The notes under the pieces are model-generated. The model saw only the letters and a list, made by a program, of their open reading frames with translations. It did no database searches and was not told where the DNA came from. Shown piece by piece: positions 15,912-24,013 of a stretch of DNA of 64,000 nucleotides; positions within the stretch are counted from its first letter, which is position 1; each line of letters opens with the position of its first letter. Source of the DNA: RGIG5472 sp051867635 (GTDB taxonomy: Bacteria > Bacillota > Clostridia > Oscillospirales > Oscillospiraceae); the NCBI GenBank assembly GCA_051867635.1, contig JBJDYT010000006.1:38915-102914 (forward strand). The letters run 5' to 3'. The translations under genes and the position numbers were made by a program.

Positions 15912-17366
15912 ATGGAAGAACACGAAACCGATATCCGGACCCGGCCCGCAGAGGGCCCCGGGCCCGAGGAGGAAGCCCCGGAAAGTCCGGAGACGGTGGA
16001 GGAGCTGACCCGCTCCGAACAGATCGAGGAGCTGCTGGAGCAAAAGCAGTATGCGCGCCTGCGGGACCTGCTGGTGGAGATGGAAGCGCCCGACATCTAC
16101 GCCCTGCTGGAGGACCTGACGGAGCGGCAGCAGTCCATTGTCTTCCGCCTGCTGCCCAAGGAGCTGGCGGCGGAGACCTTCGTGGAGATGGACGGCGAGG
16201 TGCAGGAGATGCTCATCCGCGGCTTCTCCGACACGGAGCTGCGGGAGGTGCTGGAGGAGCTGTACCTGGACGACACGGTGGACATCATCGAGGAGATGCC
16301 CGCCACGGTGGTCAAGCGCATCCTCCGCCAGTCCGACCCCGAAAGCCGCCGGGCCATCAACGAGCTGCTGAAATACCCCCGCTACTCCGCCGGCTCCATC
16401 ATGACGCCGGAATATGTGGACCTGCATGAGAACACCACCGTGGCGGACGCCTTCAAGCGCATCCGCCGCATCGGTCTGGACCGGGAGACCATCTATATCT
16501 GCTATGTGACGGACGAGAACCGGCACCTGCTGGGCCTCGTCTCGGTCAAGACGCTCCTGCTGGCGGCGGAGGACGATATCATCGAGGATATCATGGAGTC
16601 CGACGTCATCTCCGTGGACACCCTCACCGACCAGGAGGAAGTGGCCCGGATGCTGAGCAAGTACGACTTCGTGGCCATCCCCGTGGTGGACACGGAGAAC
16701 CGCCTCGTGGGCATCGTCACCGTGGACGACGCCATCGACGTCATGGAGGAGGAGGCCACCGAGGATATCGAGAAGATGGCCGCCATCACCCCCACGGACA
16801 AGCCCTACCTCCGCACCGGCCCCCTGGAGACCTGGAAGGCCCGCATCCCCTGGCTGATGATCCTGATGCTCTCCGCCACCTTCACCAGCATGATCATCTC
16901 CCACTTTGAGTCGGCCCTGGCCGCCTGCATCGTTCTCAACTCCTATATCCCCATGCTCACCGGCACCGGCGGCAACAGCGGCACCCAGGCCTCCGTGGCC
17001 GTCATCCGCGCGCTGTCCCTGGACGAGGTGGATTTTTCCGACCTCTTCCGGGTGGTCTGGAAGGAGAGCCGGGTGGGCGTCCTCTGCGGCCTGGTGCTGG
17101 CCGCCGCCAACTTCGCGAAAATGCTGCTGTTCGACCGCATGCTCATGGGCGACGACTCCGTCACCGTGGGGGTGGCGGCCACGGTGAGCCTGACGCTGGT
17201 GCTGGTGGTGTTCGTGGCGAAATTCGTGGGCAGCATCCTGCCGCTGCTGGCGAAAAAGCTGCACCTGGACCCCGCTGTCATGGCGAGCCCCTTCATCTCC
17301 ACCATCGTGGACGCCCTCTCGCTGCTGATCTATTTCCAGTTCGCCCACTGGCTGCTGGGGGTGTAG
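15912..17366 (+). CDS. mgtE: Magnesium transporter MgtE
   Basis: 484 aa. Dimeric Mg2+ channel of the cytoplasmic membrane. An N-terminal superhelical domain (about 40-170, repeated LLVEMEAPDIYALLEDL-type helices), two CBS domains (about 170-300) and five C-terminal membrane helices with the pore motif TGTGGNSGTQAS near 360. The start at 15912 follows GGAAAGGAGGT; longer upstream frames would overlap the riboswitch terminator. Regulated by the M-box above. Confidence 0.96.
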   Translation: MEEHETDIRTRPAEGPGPEEEAPESPETVEELTRSEQIEELLEQKQYARLRDLLVEMEAPDIYALLEDLTERQQSIVFRLLPKELAAETFVEMDGEVQEMLIRGFSDTELREVLEELYLDDTVDIIEEMPATVVKRILRQSDPESRRAINELLKYPRYSAGSIMTPEYVDLHENTTVADAFKRIRRIGLDRETIYICYVTDENRHLLGLVSVKTLLLAAEDDIIEDIMESDVISVDTLTDQEEVARMLSKYDFVAIPVVDTENRLVGIVTVDDAIDVMEEEATEDIEKMAAITPTDKPYLRTGPLETWKARIPWLMILMLSATFTSMIISHFESALAACIVLNSYIPMLTGTGGNSGTQASVAVIRALSLDEVDFSDLFRVVWKESRVGVLCGLVLAAANFAKMLLFDRMLMGDDSVTVGVAATVSLTLVLVVFVAKFVGSILPLLAKKLHLDPAVMASPFISTIVDALSLLIYFQFAHWLLGV

Positions 17367-17399
17367 GGAACGCGCCGGCGCTTCGCTTTGTTTTTTCAA

Positions 17400-17433
17400 A
17401 TATACCGCGGCCGAAAGGCTGCGGTATATTTTT
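17400..17433 (+). terminator. Terminator of mgtE
   Basis: ATATACCGC and GCGGTATAT close a small loop, followed by TTTTTAT. Confidence 0.85.
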
Positions 17434-17495
17434 ATCGGCACGGTACAAACTATCTCCGGCGAAAGCCAAATCTATTCCCAAAGGAGATCCTCCTC

Positions 17496-17660
17496 ATGAA
17501 TAACAACCCCAACACTTCCATCCATTGTACCGTGGACCAGTGCGCCCATCACTGCGGCGACGTGCAGTACTGCGCCCTGCAGTCCGTGCAGATCGGCACC
17601 CACGAGAGCAACCCCACCCAGCAGCAGTGCGTGGACTGCCAGAGCTTCAAGCGCAAGTAA
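17496..17660 (+). CDS. DUF1540 domain-containing protein
   Basis: 54 aa. Cys-rich small protein with the DUF1540 pattern CTVDQCAHHC...YCAL...CVDCQSF, probably metal binding. DUF1540 proteins are common in sporulating Clostridia; the function is unknown. The start at 17496 follows AAAGGAGATCCTCCTC. It is monocistronic between two terminators. Confidence 0.88.
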   Translation: MNNNPNTSIHCTVDQCAHHCGDVQYCALQSVQIGTHESNPTQQQCVDCQSFKRK

Positions 17661-17684
17661 CCCTCTCCTCTTTCGGCGAAAAAA

Positions 17685-17714
17685 GGGGACCGGACCCCGC
17701 CGGGTCCGGTCCCC
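17685..17714 (+). terminator. Terminator of the DUF1540 gene
   Basis: Perfect 13-bp stem GGGGACCGGACCC / GGGTCCGGTCCCC with a 4-base loop; no T run. Confidence 0.65.
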
Positions 17715-17750
17715 CCTGCTGTATACCGGATAAAACGGAGGTATCCCGCC

Positions 17751-18107
17751 ATGAAAAAGCGTTCCTGGAGGCTCGCCCTGGCTGCCGCCGCCGCGGGGAC
17801 CGTCAACGGCCTGTTCGGCGGAGGCGGGGGCATGGCGCTGCTGCCGCTGCTGAGCCGGGAGCCGGCGCTGGAGGGCCGCGCCCTCTTCGCCAACTCCGTG
17901 GCCATCATCCTGCCGCTGTGCCTCGTCAGCGTGGCGGTGTCGGCCTGCTTCGAGCCGCTGCCCCTGAAGGAAGCCCTGCCCTACCTGCTGGGCGGCGCCG
18001 CCGGGGCGGCCGTGGGCGCAAGGCTGTTTTCCAAAATGCCCCCCGCCTGGCTCAAGCGGCTGTTCGCCCTGTTTCTGTTTTACGCGGGGGTGAAATATCT
18101 GCTGTGA
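17751..18107 (+). CDS. TauE/SafE family half-transporter, first half
   Basis: 118 aa, about four membrane segments. The start GTVNGLFGGGGGMALLPLL is the repeat motif of the TauE/SafE (TSUP) anion exporters. Normal members have 240-260 aa with two such repeats; here one repeat forms one gene. Its stop overlaps the GTG start of the second half (GTGA), so the two are translationally coupled and presumably assemble together. The substrate (sulfite, organosulfonate or another anion) is unknown. Confidence 0.82.
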   Translation: MKKRSWRLALAAAAAGTVNGLFGGGGGMALLPLLSREPALEGRALFANSVAIILPLCLVSVAVSACFEPLPLKEALPYLLGGAAGAAVGARLFSKMPPAWLKRLFALFLFYAGVKYLL

Positions 18108-18493
18108 AGTTTATCGTTCCCCTGCTCGCGGGCTGCGCCGCCGGGGTGCTGGCCGCCTGGGGCGTGGGCGGCGGGACGCTGCTGCTCCTGTGCATGACGC
18201 TACTGCTGGGGGTCCCCCAGCGCACCGCCCAGGCCATCAACCTGCTCTTCTTCCTCCCCACCGCCGCCGTGGCCCTGCTGCACCACCGCAGGGACGGCTA
18301 TCTCAGGCCGGAGGTCCTGCGCCGCACCATCCCCGCCGGGACGCTCTGCGCGGCGCTGGCCGCCCTGCTGGCGCGGCACATCGACACGGAGGCCCTGCGC
18401 CGGCCCTTCGGCGTATTTCTGCTGCTGGCGGGGGCCATGCTCCTGCTGCAGAGCCGGCGGAAAAACGCCGACGGGGAGAATACGCCCTCTTAG
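18104..18493 (+). CDS. TauE/SafE family half-transporter, second half
   Basis: 129 aa from a GTG at 18104 that overlaps the preceding stop codon. Repeat motif LAAWGVGGGTLLLLCMTLL with about four membrane segments and a short hydrophilic tail. It is parallel in architecture to the gene in front, not a continuation after a simple stop: both halves begin with their own glycine-rich TSUP motif. Its stop codon overlaps the phased repeats of the next promoter. Confidence 0.8.
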   Translation: MKFIVPLLAGCAAGVLAAWGVGGGTLLLLCMTLLLGVPQRTAQAINLLFFLPTAAVALLHHRRDGYLRPEVLRRTIPAGTLCAALAALLARHIDTEALRRPFGVFLLLAGAMLLLQSRRKNADGENTPS

Positions 18494-18521
18494 CGGAATC
18501 TTAACACATTCTTAGCGCAAA
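18489..18521 (+). promoter_or_regulatory. Three 11-bp-phased direct repeats before the two-component operon
   Basis: CTTAGCG at 18489, CTTAACA at 18500 and CTTAGCG at 18511 repeat at exactly 11 bp, then a TATACT -10 box appears at 18539-18544. Direct repeats at one helical turn are the normal target form of OmpR/PhoB-type regulators such as the one encoded at 19745. Probable autoregulatory site (inference). Confidence 0.55.
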
Positions 18522-18648
18522 GCGCCCCGGAAATATGCTATACTGCTTTTCAGAGAACGCGCCGCTTTTCCGCCCCTATGCCGCCTCTTCCGGGAGACGG
18601 CATATGTTCTATCCCGCTGTCCCGGCCCCGCCGGCAGGAGGTGCCCCT

Positions 18649-19761
18649 ATGGCTTCTGAGAAAAATCCCGCTCCGTCGCCGGAGCGCCGCTTTCCCCTGC
18701 GCTGGAACGACATGATGGTCTCCGTCACCGTCTTCACCGGCGCCATCATCTGCTGCACCGTCCTCAACCAGGCCACGGCCGAGAGCGCGGACAGCGCCCA
18801 CGTGCCGCTGATCTTCGTGCTGGCGGTGGCCCTGATCTCCCGCATGACGGACGGCTATTTCTGGGGCGTGCTGTGTTCCCTCATCAGCGTGTTCTTTGTG
18901 AACTACTATTTTACATATCCTTTTCATGCCTTCAACTTCACCCTCTCCGGCTACCCGCTGACCTTCCTCTCCATGCTGGCGGTGTCCCTCATCATCAGCG
19001 CCGCCACCACCCAGATCAAGCGGCAGGAGGCCCTGCGGGCCAAGGCGGAGCAGGAGCTGCTGCGGGCGAACCTGCTTCGGGCGGTCTCCCACGATATCCG
19101 AACGCCCCTGACCTCCATCATCGGCGCCTCCTCCACGCTGCTGGAGCACGGGGAGGCGCTGGACGAGGAGCAGAAGGCCATCCTCCTGAGCGATATCAAC
19201 GAGGACGCCCACTGGCTGGTCCGCGTGGTGGAGAACCTGCTGTCCATCACCCGCATCAGCGGGCGCACGGAGATCAGCAAGGAGCCGGAGCTCATCGAGG
19301 ACGTCATGGCGGAGACGGTGCTGAAATTCCAGAAGAGCTATCCCGACATCGAGGTGGAGGTGGCGGCGCCCGGGGAGGTGCTGCTGGTCCCCATGGACGC
19401 CATTTTGATCGAGCAGGTCATCTTCAACCTGATGGAGAACTCCGCCCGGCACGGCGGCACCACCACCCGCATCCTGCTCTCCGCGGAGGAGGTCCGGGGC
19501 CGCGCCCTGGTCCGCGTCGCCGACAACGGCCGCGGCATCGCGCCGGAAAAGCTGGAGGCGCTGTGCAGCGGCGACTACGGCCAGCTCAGCAGCGGCGCGC
19601 CCGACGCCAGGCGCAACATGGGCATCGGCCTCTCCGTCTGCCGCACCATCATCCACGTCCACGGGGGCGAGCTGTCCGCCCGGAACCTGCCGGAGGGCGG
19701 CGCGGAATTCTCATTCACACTACCTTTGGAAGAGGGGGACTCTCATGAAGATCAGAGATAG
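18649..19761 (+). CDS. Sensor histidine kinase, KdpD C-terminal type (DUF4118)
   Basis: 370 aa from the ATG at 18649 after AGGAGGT. Four closely spaced membrane segments (about 20-120, DUF4118) followed by HisKA with the phosphorylated His in LRAVSHDIRTPLTSIIG near 150 and an HATPase domain (N box LMENSARHG, G1 box VADNGRGI). It resembles the C-terminal half of KdpD, the potassium/turgor sensor, but lacks the N-terminal KdpD and Usp domains. No kdpFABC genes are adjacent, so the controlled system lies elsewhere. It overlaps the regulator gene by 17 bp. Confidence 0.9.
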   Translation: MASEKNPAPSPERRFPLRWNDMMVSVTVFTGAIICCTVLNQATAESADSAHVPLIFVLAVALISRMTDGYFWGVLCSLISVFFVNYYFTYPFHAFNFTLSGYPLTFLSMLAVSLIISAATTQIKRQEALRAKAEQELLRANLLRAVSHDIRTPLTSIIGASSTLLEHGEALDEEQKAILLSDINEDAHWLVRVVENLLSITRISGRTEISKEPELIEDVMAETVLKFQKSYPDIEVEVAAPGEVLLVPMDAILIEQVIFNLMENSARHGGTTTRILLSAEEVRGRALVRVADNGRGIAPEKLEALCSGDYGQLSSGAPDARRNMGIGLSVCRTIIHVHGGELSARNLPEGGAEFSFTLPLEEGDSHEDQR

Positions 19762-20452
19762 GATCCTCATTATCGAGGACGAACAGAACATCAGCCACTT
19801 CATCTCCGCCATCCTCAGCAGCAGCGGCTACGACGCCATCATCGCCCACAGCGGCACGGAAGCCATCAGCATGATCTCCTCCCACTGTCCGGACCTGATC
19901 GTGCTGGACCTGGGCCTGCCGGACATGGATGGGCTGGAGATCCTGAAAAGCGTCCGCTCCTGGTCCTCCCTCCCCATTGTGGTGGTCTCCGCCCGCACCC
20001 ATGAAAGCGACAAGGTGGAGGCCCTGGACCTGGGGGCCGACGACTACATCGCCAAGCCCTTCGGCACCTCGGAGCTGCTGGCCCGCATCCGGGCCGCCAT
20101 CCGCCACACCCGCACCACCTCCGCCAACGCCGGCATCGCCCAGACGGGGAAGTTCTCCACCGGGGAGCTGACGGTGGACTACGACCAGCACACGGTCCTC
20201 GTGGGCGGGGAGGACGCGCATCTGACGCTGAACGAGTACCGCATCGTCTCCCTGCTGGCCCGCCACGCGGGGAAGGTGCTGACCTACGACTACATCATCC
20301 GGGAGCTCTGGGGCCCCAACGCCAAGTGCAACAACCAGATCCTGCGGGTGAACATGGCCAACATCCGCCGCAAGATCGAGAAGAACCCCGCCGCCCCCCA
20401 CTACATCTTCACCAAGGTGGGGGTGGGCTACCGCATGGCGGAGGGCGACTGA
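19745..20452 (+). CDS. OmpR-family response regulator, KdpE-like
   Basis: 235 aa. Receiver domain with the acidic pocket IEDE, phosphoacceptor Asp in LIVLDLGLPDMDG near 55 and the lysine loop DYIAKPFGTSELLARI; C-terminal winged helix with NEYRIVSLLARHAGKVLT and the recognition segment LRVNMANIRRKIEKNP. It partners with the overlapping kinase and probably binds the phased repeats upstream of the pair. Confidence 0.92.
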   Translation: MKIRDRILIIEDEQNISHFISAILSSSGYDAIIAHSGTEAISMISSHCPDLIVLDLGLPDMDGLEILKSVRSWSSLPIVVVSARTHESDKVEALDLGADDYIAKPFGTSELLARIRAAIRHTRTTSANAGIAQTGKFSTGELTVDYDQHTVLVGGEDAHLTLNEYRIVSLLARHAGKVLTYDYIIRELWGPNAKCNNQILRVNMANIRRKIEKNPAAPHYIFTKVGVGYRMAEGD

Positions 20453-20486
20453 CGCGCCCGGCGCAGGGCCATGACATAGCGCAGCA

Positions 20487-20522
20487 AAGACCGCCGCGGC
20501 GCTCCGCGGCGGTCTTCCTTTT
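20487..20522. terminator. Bidirectional terminator between response regulator and spoIID
   Basis: AAGACCGCCGCGG / CCGCGGCGGTCTT around a 4-base loop, with CCTTTT on the plus side and an A/T flank on the minus side. It serves both converging genes. Confidence 0.8.
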
Positions 20523-21516
20523 ACCCCGTATACGTCTCCAGCGTCACGCCGGTATAGTACCACTGGAGGATCTCCTGCCAGCTTTTGCCCTGCTTGGCCA
20601 GGGCGTTGGCCCCGTACTGGCTCATGCCCACGCCGTGGCCGTAGCCCTGGGTGGAGAAGGTCAGCAGGCCGTCCGCCGCCGTGACGCTGAAGCAGGCGGA
20701 GCGCAGGCCCAGCGCCCGCCGCAGCTCCACGCCCCGCAGGGTCACGCCCCCCACGGTCAGGGTGCTGACATAGCCCGAGGCGTCCCGGACGATGTCCTTC
20801 ACCCAGCCCGACGCGTCCCCGGTGAGCTGCGCCTCGGGCCAGACGGCGAGGATGGCGTTTCGGAACTCCTCCTCCGTGAAGGAGACGGTGGTGACGTAGT
20901 TCGGCACGTCCTCCGCGCTCTCCGGGCTCTCCACCCGCTGCAGATAGGGGACGGAGGCGCTCCAGGCCGCGGCCGCGTCCTCCGTGCCGTCGGCGGAGGA
21001 GGAGTGAAAGGCCGCCAGGATGGGCTCCCCGCCGTAGAGGATGGCCACGCCGTCCGTCTCCTCCTCCGCCGCGCGGAGCTTCTGCCAGTTCTCCTCCGCA
21101 AGAGCGCCCCAGTTGCTCCGGGCCGTCTCCTCCCGGATGTAGGCCTGGCAGCAGGAGGGCTGGTCGCAGAGGTCCGCCCCGCTCTCATGCTTGCCGCTGG
21201 AGCCGTGGGCCAGCTGATAGAGGGTATAGGTGCGGGCGGCCACGGTCTGGGCCTTCAGGGCCTCCGGCTCGAAGCCGGCGGGCATCTCCGCCGCCACCAC
21301 CCCCACCAGGTAGTCGTCCAGGCGCAGCTCCTCCACTTCCCCGTCGATCTCCACCCGCAGCGTCCGCGCCCCGTCGACGGACGCCGCCGGCCCCTCCTGC
21401 TCCCCCACCGGCCCCTCCTCGTCCTCCACCGCGGCGGCGGCCGGGAACCAGAGCAGGGGCAGCAGAAACAGCAGCACCCCCAGCACCGCCGTGAGTCCCA
21501 CGCTTTGCTTCAGCAT
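20521..21516 (-). CDS. spoIID: SpoIID/LytB domain protein (stage II sporulation protein D)
   Basis: 331 aa. An N-terminal membrane anchor (residues 7-25) is followed by a SpoIID domain: LRLDDYLVGVVAAEMPAGFE, ALKAQTVAARTYTL near 90 and the C-terminal GYGHGVGMSQYGANALAKQG. SpoIID is a lytic transglycosylase that removes septal peptidoglycan during forespore engulfment with SpoIIM and SpoIIP. Neither partner is nearby. Some SpoIID/LytB proteins serve other wall functions, so the sporulation role is likely but not certain. Confidence 0.88.
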   Translation of the reverse strand: MLKQSVGLTAVLGVLLFLLPLLWFPAAAAVEDEEGPVGEQEGPAASVDGARTLRVEIDGEVEELRLDDYLVGVVAAEMPAGFEPEALKAQTVAARTYTLYQLAHGSSGKHESGADLCDQPSCCQAYIREETARSNWGALAEENWQKLRAAEEETDGVAILYGGEPILAAFHSSSADGTEDAAAAWSASVPYLQRVESPESAEDVPNYVTTVSFTEEEFRNAILAVWPEAQLTGDASGWVKDIVRDASGYVSTLTVGGVTLRGVELRRALGLRSACFSVTAADGLLTFSTQGYGHGVGMSQYGANALAKQGKSWQEILQWYYTGVTLETYTG

Positions 21517-21589
21517 CTTGTCCCTCCTTTTCTTTCGTTTTGTCCCTCCAGCCTATGCCCGCGGGGCTGGAAATATGTGTTTCTTCTCG

Positions 21590-21618
21590 TGGACAACGGT
21601 CCTTTTGCGTGCTATGAT
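21590..21618 (+). promoter_or_regulatory. Promoter of the proline-tailed membrane protein gene
   Basis: TGGACA, 17-bp spacer, TATGAT, 35 bp upstream of the start at 21654. Confidence 0.65.
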
Positions 21619-21653
21619 AGGGGGCAGAAAAAATCGTCCGAGGAGGCGAACGT

Positions 21654-22646
21654 ATGGCAAGACGCATCCTGCTCTCCCTCACCGCGGCCGCGGCAAGCGC
21701 CGGGGCCTACTGGCTGCGCCTGCAGCAGCTCCTCACCGCTTTCGAGCCGGAGACCGGCCTGCCCCTGCCGGCAAGCCGCTGGAGCTGCTACCTCTGGGGC
21801 CTGCTGGGGGCGCTGCTGCTGCTCTCCTTCCTGCTTCTGCTGCCGGAGAAGGGCGCGCCGCGCCTGTTCGGCGGCCGCCGCGTCCTGTTCGGCACGGTGC
21901 TGCAAAGCGCGGGCGCGCTGCTCCTGGCCGCCGGCGCCGCCTGGCAGCTTTACCTGCAGTATCCCGCCCTCAAATCGGCGGAGGCGCTGCTGGCGGCGCT
22001 GCTGCTGCTCTCCGCCCTGGCCCTCTTCGCCGGCGTCGCCGGCTGTCTCGGCCGGGAGGGGACGGGGCCGCTGCTCCTGCTGCCCATGTGCTGCGCCGTG
22101 CTGCAGCTGCTGGCGGCCTACCGCAGCTCCGCGGCGGAGCCCACCATGCTTTACTACGACATGCGCATCCTGGCTTTCGCCGCCGCGGCCGTGGCCGCCA
22201 TGGGGCTCTGCGGCCTCGCCTTCGGCGCGGGGGGACGGCGCGTGTTCCTGCTCTCCGCCGCCATGACCCCGGCGCTCTGCGCCGCCGCCCTGGCGGACGG
22301 CGTCTCCATGCCCCGGGCCCTGGGGCTCATGGGCTGCGCCCTGGCGGCCTACGGCTTCTTCCTGGCCGTCCTCTTCGGCCTTCCTGTGGAGAAGCGCCCC
22401 GCCTACGAGCTGGTGGAGGACCCCTTCTCCACAGGCCCCGTCCCGGTGCGGCCCTCCGCCCCGGAGCCGGCTCCCCCCGCCTTCACGCCGGAGCCGGAGG
22501 AGGAAACCCCCGCACCGTGGCCCGCCCCCACGCCGGAACCCCCCGCCCCGGCGCCGGCGCCTCCCGCCCCGGCGGAGGACGATTTCGACCTGGCCCGGGT
22601 GGACCGCCTGCTGGAGGAGCTGGAGCGGGAAAAACGCCAGAAATAA
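21654..22646 (+). CDS. Multi-pass membrane protein with proline-rich cytoplasmic tail, unknown
   Basis: 330 aa. Seven or so hydrophobic segments over residues 1-245, then a Pro/Glu/Ala-rich linker (about 250-305) and a charged end predicted as a helix (DDFDLARVDRLLEELEREKRQ). The architecture suggests a membrane scaffold with a flexible tail that could bind a partner. I do not recognise a family. The start has GAGGCG-type spacing and its own promoter; a strong terminator follows, so it is monocistronic. Confidence 0.7.
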   Translation: MARRILLSLTAAAASAGAYWLRLQQLLTAFEPETGLPLPASRWSCYLWGLLGALLLLSFLLLLPEKGAPRLFGGRRVLFGTVLQSAGALLLAAGAAWQLYLQYPALKSAEALLAALLLLSALALFAGVAGCLGREGTGPLLLLPMCCAVLQLLAAYRSSAAEPTMLYYDMRILAFAAAAVAAMGLCGLAFGAGGRRVFLLSAAMTPALCAAALADGVSMPRALGLMGCALAAYGFFLAVLFGLPVEKRPAYELVEDPFSTGPVPVRPSAPEPAPPAFTPEPEEETPAPWPAPTPEPPAPAPAPPAPAEDDFDLARVDRLLEELEREKRQK

Positions 22647-22650
22647 GAGA

Positions 22651-22686
22651 AGGGAGCGAAAGCCGCCGCTTTCGCTCCCTCTTTTT
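22651..22686 (+). terminator. Terminator of the proline-tailed protein gene
   Basis: Perfect 12-bp stem AGGGAGCGAAAG / CTTTCGCTCCCT, 6-base loop, then TCTTTTT. Confidence 0.9.
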
Positions 22687-22700
22687 CCCCAAAGACGCAG

Positions 22701-22722
22701 AAAAGCCGGTCCTTCGACCGGC
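22701..22722 (-). terminator. Terminator of tadA
   Basis: Read leftward: GCCGGTC-GAAG-GACCGGC followed by TTTTC. It faces the preceding plus-strand terminator. The roughly 140 bp between it and the end of tadA are clearly more AT-rich than the surroundings and hold no gene I can support. Confidence 0.7.
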
Positions 22723-22864
22723 CTTTCCACTATGTTTTGGAAGATTGATGAAAAGAAGTTATTGTCTCTTGCAAGAATGATGATACAGGACGCTTGTTAA
22801 AAAACAACGGGGCAGTTATTACAAAAGTATTAAATCTTCGCCACTTTTTTGCGATCTCTTCCGC

Positions 22865-23311
22865 TCAGGTCCGGAGCGCGGCGAAAAAGTCCCCCAGCAG
22901 CGCCCGGCACTCCTCCTCCAGCACGCCGCCCACCAGGGCCGGCGCATGGGGGAAGTCCTCCATAAACAGGTTCAGCACGCCCCCGCAGGCCCCCATGGCC
23001 CGGTCCCGGGCGCCGTAAAAGACCCGGGCGATGCGGGCGTTCAGAATGGCCCCGGCGCACATGGGGCAGGGCTCCAGCGTCACATAGAGGCTGGCCCCCT
23101 CCAGCCGCCAGCTCCCGAGCCTGGCGTTGGCGTCGGCGATGGCCTCCATCTCCGCGTGGGAGGCGGCGGACCGCTTCTCCTCCCGCCGGTTGCGGCCCCG
23201 GCCCACGATCTCGCCGTCCAGCACGATGACGCAGCCCACGGGGACCTCCCCCGCCGCGGCGGCCTCCCGGGCCAGGGAAAGCGCCTGCGCCATATAGAAC
23301 TCGTGGTCCAT
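22865..23311 (-). CDS. tadA: tRNA-specific adenosine deaminase
   Basis: 148 aa. Converts A34 to inosine in the tRNA(Arg) anticodon. The deaminase zinc site is intact: HAEMEAI near residue 52 (His ligand and catalytic Glu) and PCPMCAGAI near 82 (two Cys ligands). Gene length and the MDHEFYMAQALSLAREA start are standard. Confidence 0.95.
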   Translation of the reverse strand: MDHEFYMAQALSLAREAAAAGEVPVGCVIVLDGEIVGRGRNRREEKRSAASHAEMEAIADANARLGSWRLEGASLYVTLEPCPMCAGAILNARIARVFYGARDRAMGACGGVLNLFMEDFPHAPALVGGVLEEECRALLGDFFAALRT

Positions 23312-23422
23312 GTCCCGTCCTCCCTCACATTTTTCCCGCGGCGGGTTTATCCGGCGGCATATTTGTCCAGAATTTCCGTAAAATAACAGTGAGGCATCGC
23401 CTCAAGGAACGGAGGAAACGCC

Positions 23423-23677
23423 ATGGCCCGCAAGTCAAACCCGCCCACGGAGCTGCAGCTGCTGAAGGAAGAGCTGCGCCGGACCCAGCAGGAGCTGGCC
23501 CTTGCCTACCAGCGCTTCAACGAAGCCGCCGAGCCGGAGCTGGTGGAATCCTGCATCTATGAGATCAAGGCCATCAACGCCCGCTTCGGCTATCTCTACC
23601 GCGCCATCAAGGCCCAAAGCGGAGAGGACATGGCCGCCGCGGCAGGCCCGACAGGGGGTGTGCGCACATGGGTGTGA
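23423..23677 (+). CDS. DUF2508 family protein (YaaL-like)
   Basis: 84 aa, mostly helical and charged (LLKEELRRTQQELALAYQRFNEA, then SCIYEIKAINARFGYLYRAIK), matching the YaaL/DUF2508 family that sits in front of bofA in many spore formers. The function is unknown. It overlaps the next start by 10 bp. Confidence 0.85.
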   Translation: MARKSNPPTELQLLKEELRRTQQELALAYQRFNEAAEPELVESCIYEIKAINARFGYLYRAIKAQSGEDMAAAAGPTGGVRTWV

Positions 23678-23931
23678 GCCGCGCCGCCGTGCTGGTGGTG
23701 CTGGGGCTCATCCTGGCGGCGGTGCTGCTGCGCATCTTCGCGAAGCCCCTGCACCTGGCGCTGAAGCTGCTGCTGAACACGCTGCTGGGCTTCCTGGCCC
23801 TGTTCCTCTTCAGCCTGCTGGAGCCGCTGCTGGGGGTAAGCCTGGGGCTGAACCTTTTCAACGCCGTGGTCATCGGCATACTGGGCCTCCCGGGCTTTTT
23901 GCTGCTGCTGTTGCTGCAGTGGATCCTGTAG
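23668..23931 (+). CDS. bofA: Pro-sigma-K processing inhibitor BofA family protein
   Basis: 87 aa with three hydrophobic segments and the family end FNAVVIGILGLPGFLLLLLLQ. BofA holds the SpoIVFB protease inactive until late sporulation. The yaaL-bofA order is the same as in Bacillus. GTGTGCGCAC precedes the ATG; the start inside the previous gene implies coupling. Confidence 0.9.
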   Translation: MGVSRAAVLVVLGLILAAVLLRIFAKPLHLALKLLLNTLLGFLALFLFSLLEPLLGVSLGLNLFNAVVIGILGLPGFLLLLLLQWIL

Positions 23932-23962
23932 CGCCCCCCGTTTTTTCCTACATAGCCCCGCC

Positions 23963-23998
23963 CGGCTGCCGTCCCTCCGCGGGCGGCGGCCGTTTTTT
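23963..23998 (+). terminator. Terminator of yaaL-bofA
   Basis: 12-bp GC-rich stem with two G-T pairs from CGGCTGCCGTCC to GGGCGGCGGCCG, then six T residues. Confidence 0.75.
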
Positions 23999-24013
23999 CA
24001 GCCGCCGCGGCGC

